A stretch of DNA of 64,000 bases. Source: Phytohabitans aurantiacus (GTDB lineage: Bacteria > Actinomycetota > Actinomycetes > Mycobacteriales > Micromonosporaceae). The position numbers and the translations under genes were made by a program. The notes beneath the pieces were generated by a model. That model was not told the origin of the DNA. It searched no databases and worked only from the letters and a program-made list of their open reading frames with translations. The stretch lies in contig NZ_BSDI01000041.1 in assembly GCF_027923225.1 (NCBI RefSeq), forward strand, positions 28,343 through 92,342, in the 5' to 3' direction. Position 1 is the stretch's first letter, and every line of letters starts with the position of its first letter. Positions 24,840 to 34,095 of the stretch are shown one piece after another.

Positions 24840-26053
24840 CGGCCTCCCTCGCCGGCCTCCTGCCCGACGTCGCCGGTCACTTCGGGCGGTACGGCGGCCG
24901 GTTCGTGCCGGAGGCGCTGGTCGCCGCGCTCAACCAGCTCGACGCCGCCTACCGGCACGCGATGGCCGACGAGGCGTTCCAGGCGGAGTTCGGCGCGCTG
25001 CTGCGTGACTACGCCGGTGTGCCCTCGCTGCTGTATCGGGCCACCCGGCTGTCCGAGTCGGTGGGCGCCAACATCCTGCTCAAGCGGGAAGACCTCAACC
25101 ACACGGGCGCGCACAAGGTGCGCAACGTACTGGGCCAGGCGCTGCTGACCAAGCGGATGGGCAAGCGCCGGGTGATCGCCGAGACCGGTGCCGGCCAGCA
25201 CGGCGTCGCCAGCGCCACCGCCGCCGCGCTCATGGATCTTGAGTGCGTCGTCTACATGGGTGAGGTCGACACCGAGCGGCAGGCGCTCAACGTCGCCCGC
25301 ATGAAGATGCTCGGCGCCACCGTCGTGCCGGTGACCAGTGGTTCGCGCACGCTCAAGGACGCGCTCAACGAGGCGCTCCGCGACTGGGTGTCCACAGTCG
25401 ACCACACGCACTACTGCATCGGCACGGCGGCGGGCCCGCACCCGTTCCCCGCGATGGTGCGCGACTTCGCGCGCGGCATCGGCGTCGAGGCGCGGCGGCA
25501 GTGCCTCGACCTGACCGGTGGGCTGCCCGACGCGGTCGGCGCCTGCGTCGGCGGCGGCTCCAACGCGATCGGCATCTTCCACGCGTTCGTCGGTGACGAG
25601 GGCGTGCGGCTGTACGGGTTCGAGGCGGGCGGCGAGGGCATCTCCAGCGGCCGGCACGCCGCGCGCTTCTCCGGCGGCACCCCGGGCGTGCTGCACGGCA
25701 CGCGCACGTACGTGCTCCAGGACGACGACGGGCAGACCCTCGAATCACACTCGATCTCGGCGGGGCTCGACTACCCCGGCGTCGGACCCGAGCACGCGTG
25801 GCTGCACGACAACGGCCGCGCGTCGTACCTGCCGGTGACCGACGACGAGGCGATGGGCGCGTTCCAGCTGCTCTGCCGCACCGAGGGCATCATCCCGGCG
25901 CTGGAGAGCGCGCACGCGGTCGCCGGGATCATCAAGGTCGTGCCGGCGCTCCGCGAGGAGCTCGGGCGCGAGCCGACGATCATCATCAACCTGTCCGGGC
26001 GCGGCGACAAGGACGTCGAGACGGCCGGCGCCTACTTCGGGATCCTGAAGTGA
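24836..26053 (+). CDS. trpB: tryptophan synthase beta chain
   Basis: PLP enzyme that condenses indole with serine. The 405 residues include the PLP-lysine motif NHTGAHKVRNVLGQALL, the Gly-rich phosphate site GGGSNAIG, and ETGAGQHGVASATAAA. It has the length and motifs of the standard TrpB1 form. GTG start overlaps trpC; the stop overlaps trpA (GTGA), so trpCBA are translationally coupled. Confidence 0.97.
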   Translation: MTASLAGLLPDVAGHFGRYGGRFVPEALVAALNQLDAAYRHAMADEAFQAEFGALLRDYAGVPSLLYRATRLSESVGANILLKREDLNHTGAHKVRNVLGQALLTKRMGKRRVIAETGAGQHGVASATAAALMDLECVVYMGEVDTERQALNVARMKMLGATVVPVTSGSRTLKDALNEALRDWVSTVDHTHYCIGTAAGPHPFPAMVRDFARGIGVEARRQCLDLTGGLPDAVGACVGGGSNAIGIFHAFVGDEGVRLYGFEAGGEGISSGRHAARFSGGTPGVLHGTRTYVLQDDDGQTLESHSISAGLDYPGVGPEHAWLHDNGRASYLPVTDDEAMGAFQLLCRTEGIIPALESAHAVAGIIKVVPALREELGREPTIIINLSGRGDKDVETAGAYFGILK

Positions 26054-26868
26054 GTATTTCGGTCGCCTTCGAGAAGGCGCGGGCCGAGGCGAGGCCCAGC
26101 GGGCGGGAGCGCCCCGGGCGGGCCCTCGTCGTCGGGTGCATGCCCGCCGGGTTCCCCACGGTCGAGGGCAGCATCGCGTCGATGAAGGCGATGGCTGAGG
26201 CCGGCGTCGACGTGATCGAGGTGGAGCTGCCGTACTCCGACCCGGTCATGGACGGCCCGGTGATCCAGAAGGCGAGCGACATCGCGCTGGCGGCCGGGGT
26301 ACGCACCCGTGACACGCTGCGCATCATCGAGGCGGTCGCGGCCACCGGTGTGCCGGTCGTGCTGATGACGTACTGGAACCCGATCGAGAAGTACGGCGTC
26401 GACGCCTTCGCGCGCGATCTCGCCGCCGCCGGCGCCACCGGCATGATCACGCCGGACCTGATCCCGGACGAGGCGCAGGAGTGGCTGGCCGCGTCCGACG
26501 CCCACAAGATCGACCGGACGTTCCTGGTCTCCCCGTCGTCGACCGACGACCGGATCGCGATGACCGTCGAGCACTGCCGAGGGTTCGTCTACGCGACGTC
26601 GATCATGGGTGTCACCGGTGCGCGCGAGCAGACCTCGTCGCTGGCGCCGGAGCTGGTCGCCCGCGTGCGCGCGGTCAGCGACATCCCCGTCGGCGTGGGC
26701 CTGGGCGTCCGCGACGGCGCGCAGGCCGGCGAGGTGGGGCGGTTCGCCGACGCGGTGATCGTGGGCAGCGCGCTGATCCGGTGCGTCCTGGAGGCACCGG
26801 ACGAGGCGGCGGGGCTCGACGCCCTCCGCACGCTGAGCGCCGACCTGGCGGCCGGCGTCCGCGCCTAG
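26050..26868 (+). CDS. trpA: tryptophan synthase alpha chain
   Basis: Cleaves indole-3-glycerol phosphate and channels indole to TrpB. The 272-residue TIM barrel has the catalytic Glu region VIEVELPYSDPVMDGPVIQ, the catalytic Asp in GMITPDLIPDEA, and the phosphate loop region GVTGAREQTS and GVGLGVRDG. GTG at 26050 overlaps the trpB stop; the longer frame upstream is antisense-like. A 54-bp palindrome begins 18 bp after the stop. Confidence 0.97.
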   Translation: MSISVAFEKARAEARPSGRERPGRALVVGCMPAGFPTVEGSIASMKAMAEAGVDVIEVELPYSDPVMDGPVIQKASDIALAAGVRTRDTLRIIEAVAATGVPVVLMTYWNPIEKYGVDAFARDLAAAGATGMITPDLIPDEAQEWLAASDAHKIDRTFLVSPSSTDDRIAMTVEHCRGFVYATSIMGVTGAREQTSSLAPELVARVRAVSDIPVGVGLGVRDGAQAGEVGRFADAVIVGSALIRCVLEAPDEAAGLDALRTLSADLAAGVRA

Positions 26869-26886
26869 ATTCAGCCCCGCACTACC

Positions 26887-26940
26887 GTGATCAGGGCGTC
26901 CCTCAAGTTGTTAGGGCGACTTGAGGGACGCCCTGATCAC
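26887..26940. repeat. 54-bp palindromic element, copy 4
   Basis: Same family; it lies between convergent trpA and the Nudix gene. The Nudix stop (TGA, 26939-26937) lies inside the element. The centre reads GTTAGGGCGAC. Confidence 0.95.
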
Positions 26941-27443
26941 GGAAGGGACGTCGCGAGCGCCGCGACGGGCTGGTCGGCCTCGACCGCCTCGGGGAGCTCG
27001 GGTTCCTTGTCGCGCTGGACCTCGCGCAGCACGCCGCTCCGCCCAGACACCGCGTCGGCGACGGCGGCCCGCGCGGTCGGGGTCATCGGCTCGGGCAGCG
27101 AGTCGGGGTCGTGCCACGAGAGGCGGCTGATGCGGCCCGGCGAGTTGACCGACGGCTCGCCGCCGGCGATCTCCGCGCGGAAGACGTGCATGAGCACGTC
27201 GGGCATGTCTTCGCCGCACGCGTCGCCGGTGAGCTGGTAGATGCCCAGCAGGTCGACCATGTGCGTCTCCAGCCCGGTCTCCTCGCGGATGTCGCGCACA
27301 GCCGCGTGCATCGGGCTCTCGGCCTGGCGGATGCGACCGCCGGGCAGGCACCAGAGGCGGTGCCCTTGACGTAGCTGACAGAGCAGTACGCGGCCGGCGG
27401 CGTCGGTGATGACGGCGGCGACCGCGGAGGTCAAGGAGCTCAT
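26937..27443 (-). CDS. Nudix hydrolase
   Basis: A 168-residue pyrophosphohydrolase. The Nudix box is present as GGRIRQAESPMHAAVRDIRE followed by ETGLE, with Asp in place of the usual Glu in the REUXEE part. A central YQLTGDACGEDMPDVLMHVF region resembles nucleotide-sugar or NTP Nudix enzymes. The C-terminal ~40 residues are a variable tail ending at the palindrome, which provides the stop. The substrate is unknown; a housekeeping role is typical. Confidence 0.9.
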   Translation of the reverse strand: MSSLTSAVAAVITDAAGRVLLCQLRQGHRLWCLPGGRIRQAESPMHAAVRDIREETGLETHMVDLLGIYQLTGDACGEDMPDVLMHVFRAEIAGGEPSVNSPGRISRLSWHDPDSLPEPMTPTARAAVADAVSGRSGVLREVQRDKEPELPEAVEADQPVAALATSLP

Positions 27444-27561
27444 GCATCGAGCCTAAGGCCGCCCGGACCCCAAGTCAGCCTTCCGGCGAGGGCAAACAGA
27501 GGTCAAAGAGCTGCCGACCGGGGTGACGCGACCGGCGCTGGCGACGGTAGCGTGTGCACCC

Positions 27562-28824
27562 GTGACAATCGCCGCAATCCCGAGCCCGAGCACCGCCGTC
27601 TGGCACCTCGGCCCGATCCCGCTCCGGGCGTATGCCCTCTGCATCATCCTCGGCATCGCGGTGGCGTGCGCGGTGACCGAAGTGCGGCTGCGCCGCCGGG
27701 GCGGCCCGCAGTGGGCGGTGCTCGACATCGCGCTGTGGGCGGTGCTGTTCGGCATGGTCGGCGCGCGGCTCTACCACGTGATCACATCGCCCCAGGACTA
27801 CTTCGGTGACGGCGGCGAGCCCATCCGGGCGCTCTACATCTGGGAGGGCGGCCTCGGCGTCTGGGGAGCCATCGCGGGTGGCGCGCTCGGCGCGTGGCTG
27901 GCAGCCCGCCAGCTCGGCATCCCGTTCACGGTGGTGGCCGACGCGGCCGCGCCGGGCCTGCCGCTCGCGCAGGCGGTCGGCCGGATCGGAAACTGGTTCA
28001 ACAACGAGCTGTACGGCGGTCACACCGACCTGCCGTGGGGCCTCAACGTGCACCAGATGGACCCGGACAACCCCGGCGAGGCGCTCAAGGACCAGAACGG
28101 CGATCCGATCCTGGAGCCGGGCGGGCCGTTTCACCCCGCGTTCCTGTACGAGGCGCTGTGGAACGTCGGCGTCGCCGGCCTGGTGATCTGGGCCGACCGC
28201 AAGTGGAAGCTCGGCAAGGGGCGGGCGCTCGCGGTCTACGTGATGGGCTACACCGTGGGGCGGTTCTGGATCGAGCTGATGCGCACCGACGAGGCCAACA
28301 AGATCCTCGGTGTCCGCCTCAACGTGTTCACCTCGATCATCGTCTTCCTCGGCGCGCTCATCTTCTTCCTGCGGGTCCGCGGCACCCGGGAGTACCTCGT
28401 GCCGGTCGACGCCCCGGTGGTGGCGCCGGTGGGGGCGGCCGGCGGTGACGTGTCGCAGCGCGACGTGTCGGGTGCGTCCGGTGCTACCGCGCGCAAGCCT
28501 CAGCGGTACCGCGCGGTGACAGAAGAGCAGTACCGTGCGTACCAGGAGACGGGTGTGATTCCCGAGGAGAAGGGCGACCTCCTCGACGACTTCGCCGACG
28601 ACGACGTGGATGACGTGGAGGACGAGCCCGACGACGACGTGGCCAGCGACGGGCCGGACGACGACGCGGACGACGATGGCGAGGGCGGCTCAGGCGGCGG
28701 GTCGGAGACCGGCTCTGAGAGTGGCGAAACGTCGGACGAAGAGTCGGACGACGAGTCCGACACCGACGCCCGGAGCCGCGCCGAGAATGGCGGCGATCCG
28801 GCCGTCAGCACCGGCGACCGCTGA
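27562..28824 (+). CDS. lgt: prolipoprotein diacylglyceryl transferase with acidic C-terminal tail
   Basis: Membrane enzyme that attaches diacylglycerol to the lipobox Cys of preprolipoproteins. Seven hydrophobic segments fill residues about 15-280. The family motifs GARLYHVITS, the conserved Lgt signature around VGRIGNWFNNELYGG, and the catalytic-region Arg in VGRFWIELMRTDE are present. GTG 27562 gives the family N-terminus TIAAIPSPSTAVWHLGPIPL; GTG 27523 is an alternative. After the Lgt domain comes a ~130-residue tail rich in Asp, Glu, Ser and Gly, a common actinobacterial extension of unknown role. It presumably processes the sugar-binding lipoprotein at 57306. Confidence 0.95.
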   Translation: MTIAAIPSPSTAVWHLGPIPLRAYALCIILGIAVACAVTEVRLRRRGGPQWAVLDIALWAVLFGMVGARLYHVITSPQDYFGDGGEPIRALYIWEGGLGVWGAIAGGALGAWLAARQLGIPFTVVADAAAPGLPLAQAVGRIGNWFNNELYGGHTDLPWGLNVHQMDPDNPGEALKDQNGDPILEPGGPFHPAFLYEALWNVGVAGLVIWADRKWKLGKGRALAVYVMGYTVGRFWIELMRTDEANKILGVRLNVFTSIIVFLGALIFFLRVRGTREYLVPVDAPVVAPVGAAGGDVSQRDVSGASGATARKPQRYRAVTEEQYRAYQETGVIPEEKGDLLDDFADDDVDDVEDEPDDDVASDGPDDDADDDGEGGSGGGSETGSESGETSDEESDDESDTDARSRAENGGDPAVSTGDR

Positions 28825-28842
28825 AGTAAGGGGGCGCAGCCC

Positions 28843-30039
28843 ATGCGTACCGCAGTGGTCGTGGGTGCCGGGATCGGTGGCCTCGCGGCCGCGGGCGGGC
28901 TGGCCCGGTCCGGTTGGCAGGTGACGCTGCTGGAGCGTGACGACCGGATACGCGCCGGTGGCACCGCGCTGATCCTGTGGCCCAACGCGGTACGGGCCCT
29001 CGAATCACTCGGCATCTCCGACGGGCTGGCCGCGATCGCCACGCCGCTGCCCGACACCGGGGTACGCCGTCCGGACGGCCAGTGGCTCGTGCAGCCCCGG
29101 ATCGGCGGCACGCGGCTGCCGGTCGTGGTGCACAGCGACGACCTGCACGACGCGCTGGTGGCGGGCCTCGGCGACCGGGTCGAGATCCGCACCGGCGCCG
29201 CGGTGCGCTCGGTACGCGCCAACCCGGGTGACCGGCCGGCGGTCGGCGACGGGCGCCACACGTACGAGGCCGACATCGTGGTGGCCGCCGACGGCATCGA
29301 CAGCGCCGTCCGGCAGCGTCTCGCGCCGGAGTCCACCGTGGTCAGTTCCGGCTGTGCGGCGTGGCGGGCCGTGATCCCGTGGTACCGGGCGCCCCGCCTC
29401 CCCGGCGACGTACCGGTGCGCGGCGAGACCCTCGGCGCCGGATACCGGTTCGTGGCCGCCTCGCTGGGTGAGCGCGGCTCGGCGGGCGCCTCCACGCGGG
29501 GCGGCATCTACTGGATCGCCACGGCCGCCGGTGCGCCCCGCCCCGAGTCGCCCGCGACCCAGCTCACGCTGTTGCGCCGGTGGTTCTCCGACTGGCACGC
29601 CCCCGTTGGCGACCTGCTCGCCGCCACCGAGCCCGACGACCTGGTGCAGCAGGAGGTACGCGAGCTGCGGCCGCTGCCAAGGGGATACGGGTTCCCGGCG
29701 GGCACGGGCGGATTCGTGCTGCTCGGCGACGCCGCGCACGCGATGCCCCACCACCTCGGCCAGGGCGCGTGCCTCGCGTTGGAAGACGCGGCGACGCTGC
29801 GATCGGTCCTGCGCGAGGTCGTTCCCGGCCAGCAGGCGCAGGCGGCCGTCGAGACGTACTCGCGGATGCGCCGGCCGCGCGCGGTGACCGTCGTGCGCCA
29901 GACCCGCCGCATGTCGGCGGTGCTCCAGACGCGCGGGCGCCTGGCGTTGCGGGCGCGCGATGCCGCTCTCGGCACGATCAGCCCCCGCCTGATGAGCAGC
30001 GCCGCGACCGCGGCTGCCGCCTGGAAACCCCCCGCCTGA
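28843..30039 (+). CDS. FAD-dependent monooxygenase
   Basis: A 398-residue PHBH-type flavoprotein hydroxylase. The N-terminal dinucleotide fold reads VVVGAGIGGLAAAGGLARSG, the ERD segment TLLERDDR follows, the DG motif is ADIVVAADGIDSAVRQRL and the GD motif FVLLGDAAHAMPHHLGQGA binds FAD ribose. It resembles salicylate-hydroxylase-like enzymes. It follows lgt by 18 bp and may be co-transcribed. The substrate is unknown. A variant palindrome begins 3 bp after the stop. Confidence 0.93.
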   Translation: MRTAVVVGAGIGGLAAAGGLARSGWQVTLLERDDRIRAGGTALILWPNAVRALESLGISDGLAAIATPLPDTGVRRPDGQWLVQPRIGGTRLPVVVHSDDLHDALVAGLGDRVEIRTGAAVRSVRANPGDRPAVGDGRHTYEADIVVAADGIDSAVRQRLAPESTVVSSGCAAWRAVIPWYRAPRLPGDVPVRGETLGAGYRFVAASLGERGSAGASTRGGIYWIATAAGAPRPESPATQLTLLRRWFSDWHAPVGDLLAATEPDDLVQQEVRELRPLPRGYGFPAGTGGFVLLGDAAHAMPHHLGQGACLALEDAATLRSVLREVVPGQQAQAAVETYSRMRRPRAVTVVRQTRRMSAVLQTRGRLALRARDAALGTISPRLMSSAATAAAAWKPPA

Positions 30040-30042
30040 CCC

Positions 30043-30096
30043 GTGATCATTGCGTCATTCAAGGCGTCCTTACGACGTGAATGACGCATTGATCAC
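30043..30096. repeat. 54-bp palindromic element, copy 5 (compensated variant)
   Basis: It begins GTGATCATTGCGTCATTCAA and ends GAATGACGCATTGATCAC. It has the same length and outer GTGATCA/TGATCAC as the other copies, but several stem positions differ on both arms in a matched way, so pairing is kept. It lies between the tandem monooxygenase and AfsR-type regulator genes. Confidence 0.9.
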
Positions 30097-30168
30097 GGAG
30101 AAGGGGGAGACCGAATGAACCGAATGGCCGGCTGACCGTCGCGCTCCGCAAGGTGCACACTACGCGGG

Positions 30169-33156
30169 ATGACGAACGGGCGGCGTGGAGTCGAGGGGCG
30201 CATTCGCTTGCTCGGCCCGGTGGAGCTCACGGGCCCGGACGGCACGACCGCGCTGGCCGGAGGTCCGCGAGACCTGCTGTGCGTGCTCGCCCTCCGCGCC
30301 GGCGAAACCGTCAGCCGGGCGCTGCTGCGCGAGGCGGGTCGCGAGCCGTCCACACTCGACCGTGACGCCGCCGTCCTTTCCAGCGCCCTCGCCCGCTGCG
30401 GCCTGCGCGGCTCGCTTGAGGTGCGCCCGGCGGGATACCGGCTGGTGACGCGGCAGATCGACGTGCGGCGATTCCAGAGCGCGGTACGCCGGGCGCAGGC
30501 GTGCCGGCGCGGTGGCGACCTGGCGGGCGCGGTACGCCTCTACGACCGCGCGCTGGTGCTCTGGCGCGGGCCGGAGCCGCTGGCCGAGGCGCGGGTGTCC
30601 GGCTGGGCGGGCGCCGAGGTGCGCAGGCTGCGCGAGAGCCGCACGGTGGCGCTGGAAGACCGGTGGGACTGCGCGCTGCGCCTGGCACGCGCGGCGGTGC
30701 GGGCGAGCGGCGCCCCGGTGGCCGACCGGGAGGCGGTGGCGGCGGGCATCGCGGCGGCCGCCGACGCCATCGACGCGATTCCGGTACTGGAAGAGGCGGT
30801 CGAGGCCCACCCGCTGCGCGAGCGCCGCTGGGAGTTGCTGCTCGTCGCGACGTTCCTCAGTGGACGCCGCAGGGAGGCGCTCGCGGTGTTCGAGCGGGCC
30901 CGCCAGACGTTCCTCGACCAGCTCGGCGTCGAGCCCGGTGAGCGGCTGCGCGCCCTGGCGGGTGCCGCCGAGCGAGGCGATCTGGCCGAAGCCGACCCCG
31001 ACCAGGTCCGGCCGGCCACGATGACTCCGGTGCGCGCCGCCCACCTCGCGACCCTGCCGGTACCGCTGACGAGCCTGCTCGGGCGCGACGCCCTGCTCGA
31101 CGCGCTCGCCGGCTGGCTGCGCGACCGCCGGCTGGTCACGCTGGTCGGTCCGGGCGGTGCGGGCAAGACCCGGCTGGCCATCGCGGCGGCGCGCCAGGTC
31201 CGCGGGCCGGTGCCCTGGTTCGTCGAGCTGAGCTCCGTGGAGTCTCCGGTACGCGTCGCGGGCGCGGTCGCCGAGGCGTTGGGCCTGCGGCAGGAGACCA
31301 GCGGCGACGCGGTCGACGCCATCGTCGACGAGATCGGTCACCAGGACCTCCTGCTGGTACTCGACAACTGCGAGCACCTCCTCGCGGGCTGCGCCGAGCT
31401 GGTCGCCCGGCTGCTGCGCCGGTGCTCGCGGCTGCGGATCCTGGCGACCAGCCGCGCCGCGCTCCGGGTGCCCGACGAGCTGGTGGTGCCGGTGCCGCCA
31501 CTGCTGCCCGAGGCGGCGGCCCGCCTCTTCCTGGAGCGCGCGCAGGCCCGCTCCGGCCGCCCGGTGGCCGAGGGCAGTGCCGGTGCGGTGGCGCAACTGT
31601 GCGCCGAGCTTGACGGGCTGCCGCTGGCCATCGAGCTGGCCGCCGCCCGCACCCCGCTGCTCAGCGTGCCGGAGATCGTCGCCCGGCTCCGCAGCGACCT
31701 GCGCCTGCTGCACAGCCCCGACCCGACCGTGCCGGACCGGCACCGCACCGTCTCCGCCACCGTGGAGTCCAGCCTTCGCCAGCTCGACCCGGCCACGCAG
31801 GCGTACTTCGACCGGCTCGCCGTGTTCGCGGGCTTCGACGCCAGCGCCGCCGAGGCGGCCCGGCAGGCCATGGCGGCCGAGGCACCGGGCACGGACGCGC
31901 TCGCCACGCTCGTCGGAGCGTCGCTTGTGGAGCGCACCGGTGACCGGTACCGGATGCTCGTGCCGATCCGCCGGCACGCTCTCGACCGGCTCGCCCGCGA
32001 CGGTGGCGAAACGGCGGCGCGGCGCGTTCATGCCGCCCACTACCTGGCGGTGGCGGAGTCGGCAGACAGCCAGTTGCGCGGGTCCGGGCAGGAGCTCGGG
32101 CTGGCCCGGCTGCGCGCCGACGCGGCAAACCTGCGGGCGGCGATGGCGTGGCTGGCCGAGTCGGGCGCGGCGGCCGTGCCGCACGGCGATTTGCGGCTCT
32201 CGACGGCCCTGGCGATGGCGTGCCGGATCGGCGGCCAGTACCGCGAGGCGCTCGGCTGGCTGTCGGCGGCCCTCGTGCGGCACCCGGACGCGCCGGCCCC
32301 GCTGCGTGCCGCCGCCGGTGCCGACGCGGCGATGCTCGCCATGCTGCTGTGCGACTACGCGACGGCCGCCGACTACGCCGAGGAAGCCCGCTCGGCGTAC
32401 CGGGCGACCGGCAACCGCCGCGCCGAGGCCCGCGTGGTGATGACGCTCGGTTCGGTGGCTCGCGAGCGCGCCCAGTACGCGATATCCGCCGCCCACCTCG
32501 ACGCGGCCACCGCCACGTGCGTCGAGTGCGGTGACGAGCTGGGCGAGGCGCGGGCGGTACTGCTGCGTGGCTTCACCGCGTGGCTGGCCGGCGACCTCGA
32601 ACGGGCCGAGTCGCGGCTGCGGGCGTGCCGGCGCTGGTTCGAGCGGCTGGACGACCCGGAGCAGGCGGCGACCGCCCTGATGAACCTGGGTGCCGTCGCC
32701 CTGTACCGGGGTGACATCGACCGGGCCGGCTCGCTGCTCGACGCGGCTCTGGAGCGGTACGCGGCGCTCGGGTTCCCGGAGGGCCTCGGCTGGGCGCACA
32801 ACCTGCGCGGCCTGGTGGAGCTGCGTATCGGCCGGATCGACCGCGCCGAGGCGCACCTGGCGCTGAGCCTGGCGACGCACCGCGAGGTGGGCGACCGGTG
32901 GCGCACCGCGAGCGTGCTGGAGGCCCTCGCCGAGGTGCACCGCACGGGCGACCCGCGCCGGGCCGCCCGCCTGCTGGGCGCGGCCGCCCGCATCCGGGCC
33001 GAGATCGGCGCACCCGTCCCCGCCTGCGAGCGCGCCGACCTGGCGGTGACCACGGCAGGCGTCCGCGCCGCGCTGGGTGGGGCCTTCGACGCGTTGTACG
33101 CCGAGGCCCGCACCCTGCCGCTGGACGAGGCGCTGGTGCCCCGCGCCCTCGTCTAA
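30169..33156 (+). CDS. AfsR/SARP-type transcriptional regulator (BTAD, NB-ARC, TPR)
   Basis: A 995-residue signalling regulator. The N-terminal ~90 residues form a compact OmpR-type winged helix beginning IRLLGPVELTGPDGTTA. A bacterial transcriptional activation domain (BTAD, about 95-250) follows, then an NB-ARC ATPase with P-loop VTLVGPGGAGKTRLA and the Walker B/RNBS stretch LLLVLDNCEHLLAGC, an LPLAIELAAAR GxP-like motif, and a C-terminal TPR-like repeat region (about 600-950). It lacks a C-terminal LuxR HTH. AfsR-like proteins usually control nearby or secondary-metabolism genes; no clear target is next to it. Its stop overlaps that of the convergent GNAT gene by 4 bp. Confidence 0.92.
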   Translation: MTNGRRGVEGRIRLLGPVELTGPDGTTALAGGPRDLLCVLALRAGETVSRALLREAGREPSTLDRDAAVLSSALARCGLRGSLEVRPAGYRLVTRQIDVRRFQSAVRRAQACRRGGDLAGAVRLYDRALVLWRGPEPLAEARVSGWAGAEVRRLRESRTVALEDRWDCALRLARAAVRASGAPVADREAVAAGIAAAADAIDAIPVLEEAVEAHPLRERRWELLLVATFLSGRRREALAVFERARQTFLDQLGVEPGERLRALAGAAERGDLAEADPDQVRPATMTPVRAAHLATLPVPLTSLLGRDALLDALAGWLRDRRLVTLVGPGGAGKTRLAIAAARQVRGPVPWFVELSSVESPVRVAGAVAEALGLRQETSGDAVDAIVDEIGHQDLLLVLDNCEHLLAGCAELVARLLRRCSRLRILATSRAALRVPDELVVPVPPLLPEAAARLFLERAQARSGRPVAEGSAGAVAQLCAELDGLPLAIELAAARTPLLSVPEIVARLRSDLRLLHSPDPTVPDRHRTVSATVESSLRQLDPATQAYFDRLAVFAGFDASAAEAARQAMAAEAPGTDALATLVGASLVERTGDRYRMLVPIRRHALDRLARDGGETAARRVHAAHYLAVAESADSQLRGSGQELGLARLRADAANLRAAMAWLAESGAAAVPHGDLRLSTALAMACRIGGQYREALGWLSAALVRHPDAPAPLRAAAGADAAMLAMLLCDYATAADYAEEARSAYRATGNRRAEARVVMTLGSVARERAQYAISAAHLDAATATCVECGDELGEARAVLLRGFTAWLAGDLERAESRLRACRRWFERLDDPEQAATALMNLGAVALYRGDIDRAGSLLDAALERYAALGFPEGLGWAHNLRGLVELRIGRIDRAEAHLALSLATHREVGDRWRTASVLEALAEVHRTGDPRRAARLLGAAARIRAEIGAPVPACERADLAVTTAGVRAALGGAFDALYAEARTLPLDEALVPRALV

Positions 33157-33980
33157 GCGGGCGGAGGGATGTGCTCCGGCTCGGCTATGCAGGCTGTGCC
33201 TATGCGGCGGAAGCCGACCCTCGTGTAGACCCGCGCGATGTCTTCGCTGCCGGCAGACAGGAAGACCAGGTCGGTGCCGTTGCTGAGGGCGTGACTGGCG
33301 AGGGCGGCTGTCACGGCGGCGCCCAGGCCGCGGCGGCGAGCCGACGGGAGGGTGGCAACGCCGACGATCTCGGCGACGTCGTCGACGCGCTGGTACATGC
33401 CGCTGGCCAGTACCCCATCGGGAGATGGCACCAGCGCGGACGCCCGCTTGCCCGCGAGCGCCGCCCGCCGCTCGCTCTCGACCTCGTCCTCGGCGAGCGG
33501 CACCGTCGCGACGTCCCGTTCCGTGGGACCGGCGCTTCCGGCCGCGGTGCCCGGCACGCTGAACCCGATCGCCGCCACGGCCCGCCGCGCCGCGAGGTCC
33601 GCGGCGAACGACGGCGCCTCGGCATCGAGGATCGTCACCGGTACTGGCGGCGGCGCCGGCGCCGCCGCCCGATCCAGCACGAGCAGTGGCGCTTCGAGCA
33701 CGCGCAGTCCTGCCGAGCGCGCCACGGGGAGCAGGTCGGGGCTCGTTTCATGGACCCACTCGAATGCTTCTGGCGCTCCAACCTCGCGCTGACGGGCGCG
33801 AACCGCGATAACATCGGCTGCGGAGGGCGGCTCCGCAGCACCCAGCCGGGGCCGCGCGTAGTACGGCCAACCCGCGCCGTCGCGCACGAAGAGCACCAGC
33901 CCACCGAAGTCTTCGGTGTGGGCTCCGTCACGGGGCACGGCGTCGTAGAAGCGTTCCAAACGGTCAAACAGCTCAGTCAC
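33153..33980 (-). CDS. GNAT-family N-acetyltransferase
   Basis: A 275-residue protein with a C-terminal GNAT fold. The acetyl-CoA-binding signature is VATLPSARRRGLGAAVTAAL (R/Q-x-x-G-x-G/A) and the end YTRVGFRRIGTACI is typical of the last strands. The N-terminal ~110 residues are a less conserved module. The acyl acceptor is unknown. It is divergent from gltB, with 115 bp between the starts. Confidence 0.88.
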   Translation of the reverse strand: MTELFDRLERFYDAVPRDGAHTEDFGGLVLFVRDGAGWPYYARPRLGAAEPPSAADVIAVRARQREVGAPEAFEWVHETSPDLLPVARSAGLRVLEAPLLVLDRAAAPAPPPVPVTILDAEAPSFAADLAARRAVAAIGFSVPGTAAGSAGPTERDVATVPLAEDEVESERRAALAGKRASALVPSPDGVLASGMYQRVDDVAEIVGVATLPSARRRGLGAAVTAALASHALSNGTDLVFLSAGSEDIARVYTRVGFRRIGTACIAEPEHIPPPA

Positions 33981-34095
33981 GTGTGATCTATCTCCGCTGG
34001 TGGAGTTCGGTAACCCCTAACGTAGACTCGAATGACTCAGCAGGGCCGACGTCGTCCCGATCTTTGATTCAGTGCGAGCGACGACAGGAGGCCCG

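Noticed and set aside
30160..32940. 926-residue minus-strand frame opposite the AfsR-type gene
   Set aside because: No motifs; the plus-strand gene has clear BTAD and NB-ARC domains.
34000..34095. GlnR box upstream of gltB
   Set aside because: GGTAAC near 34010 has no properly spaced second half; only a -10-like TAGACT is supported.
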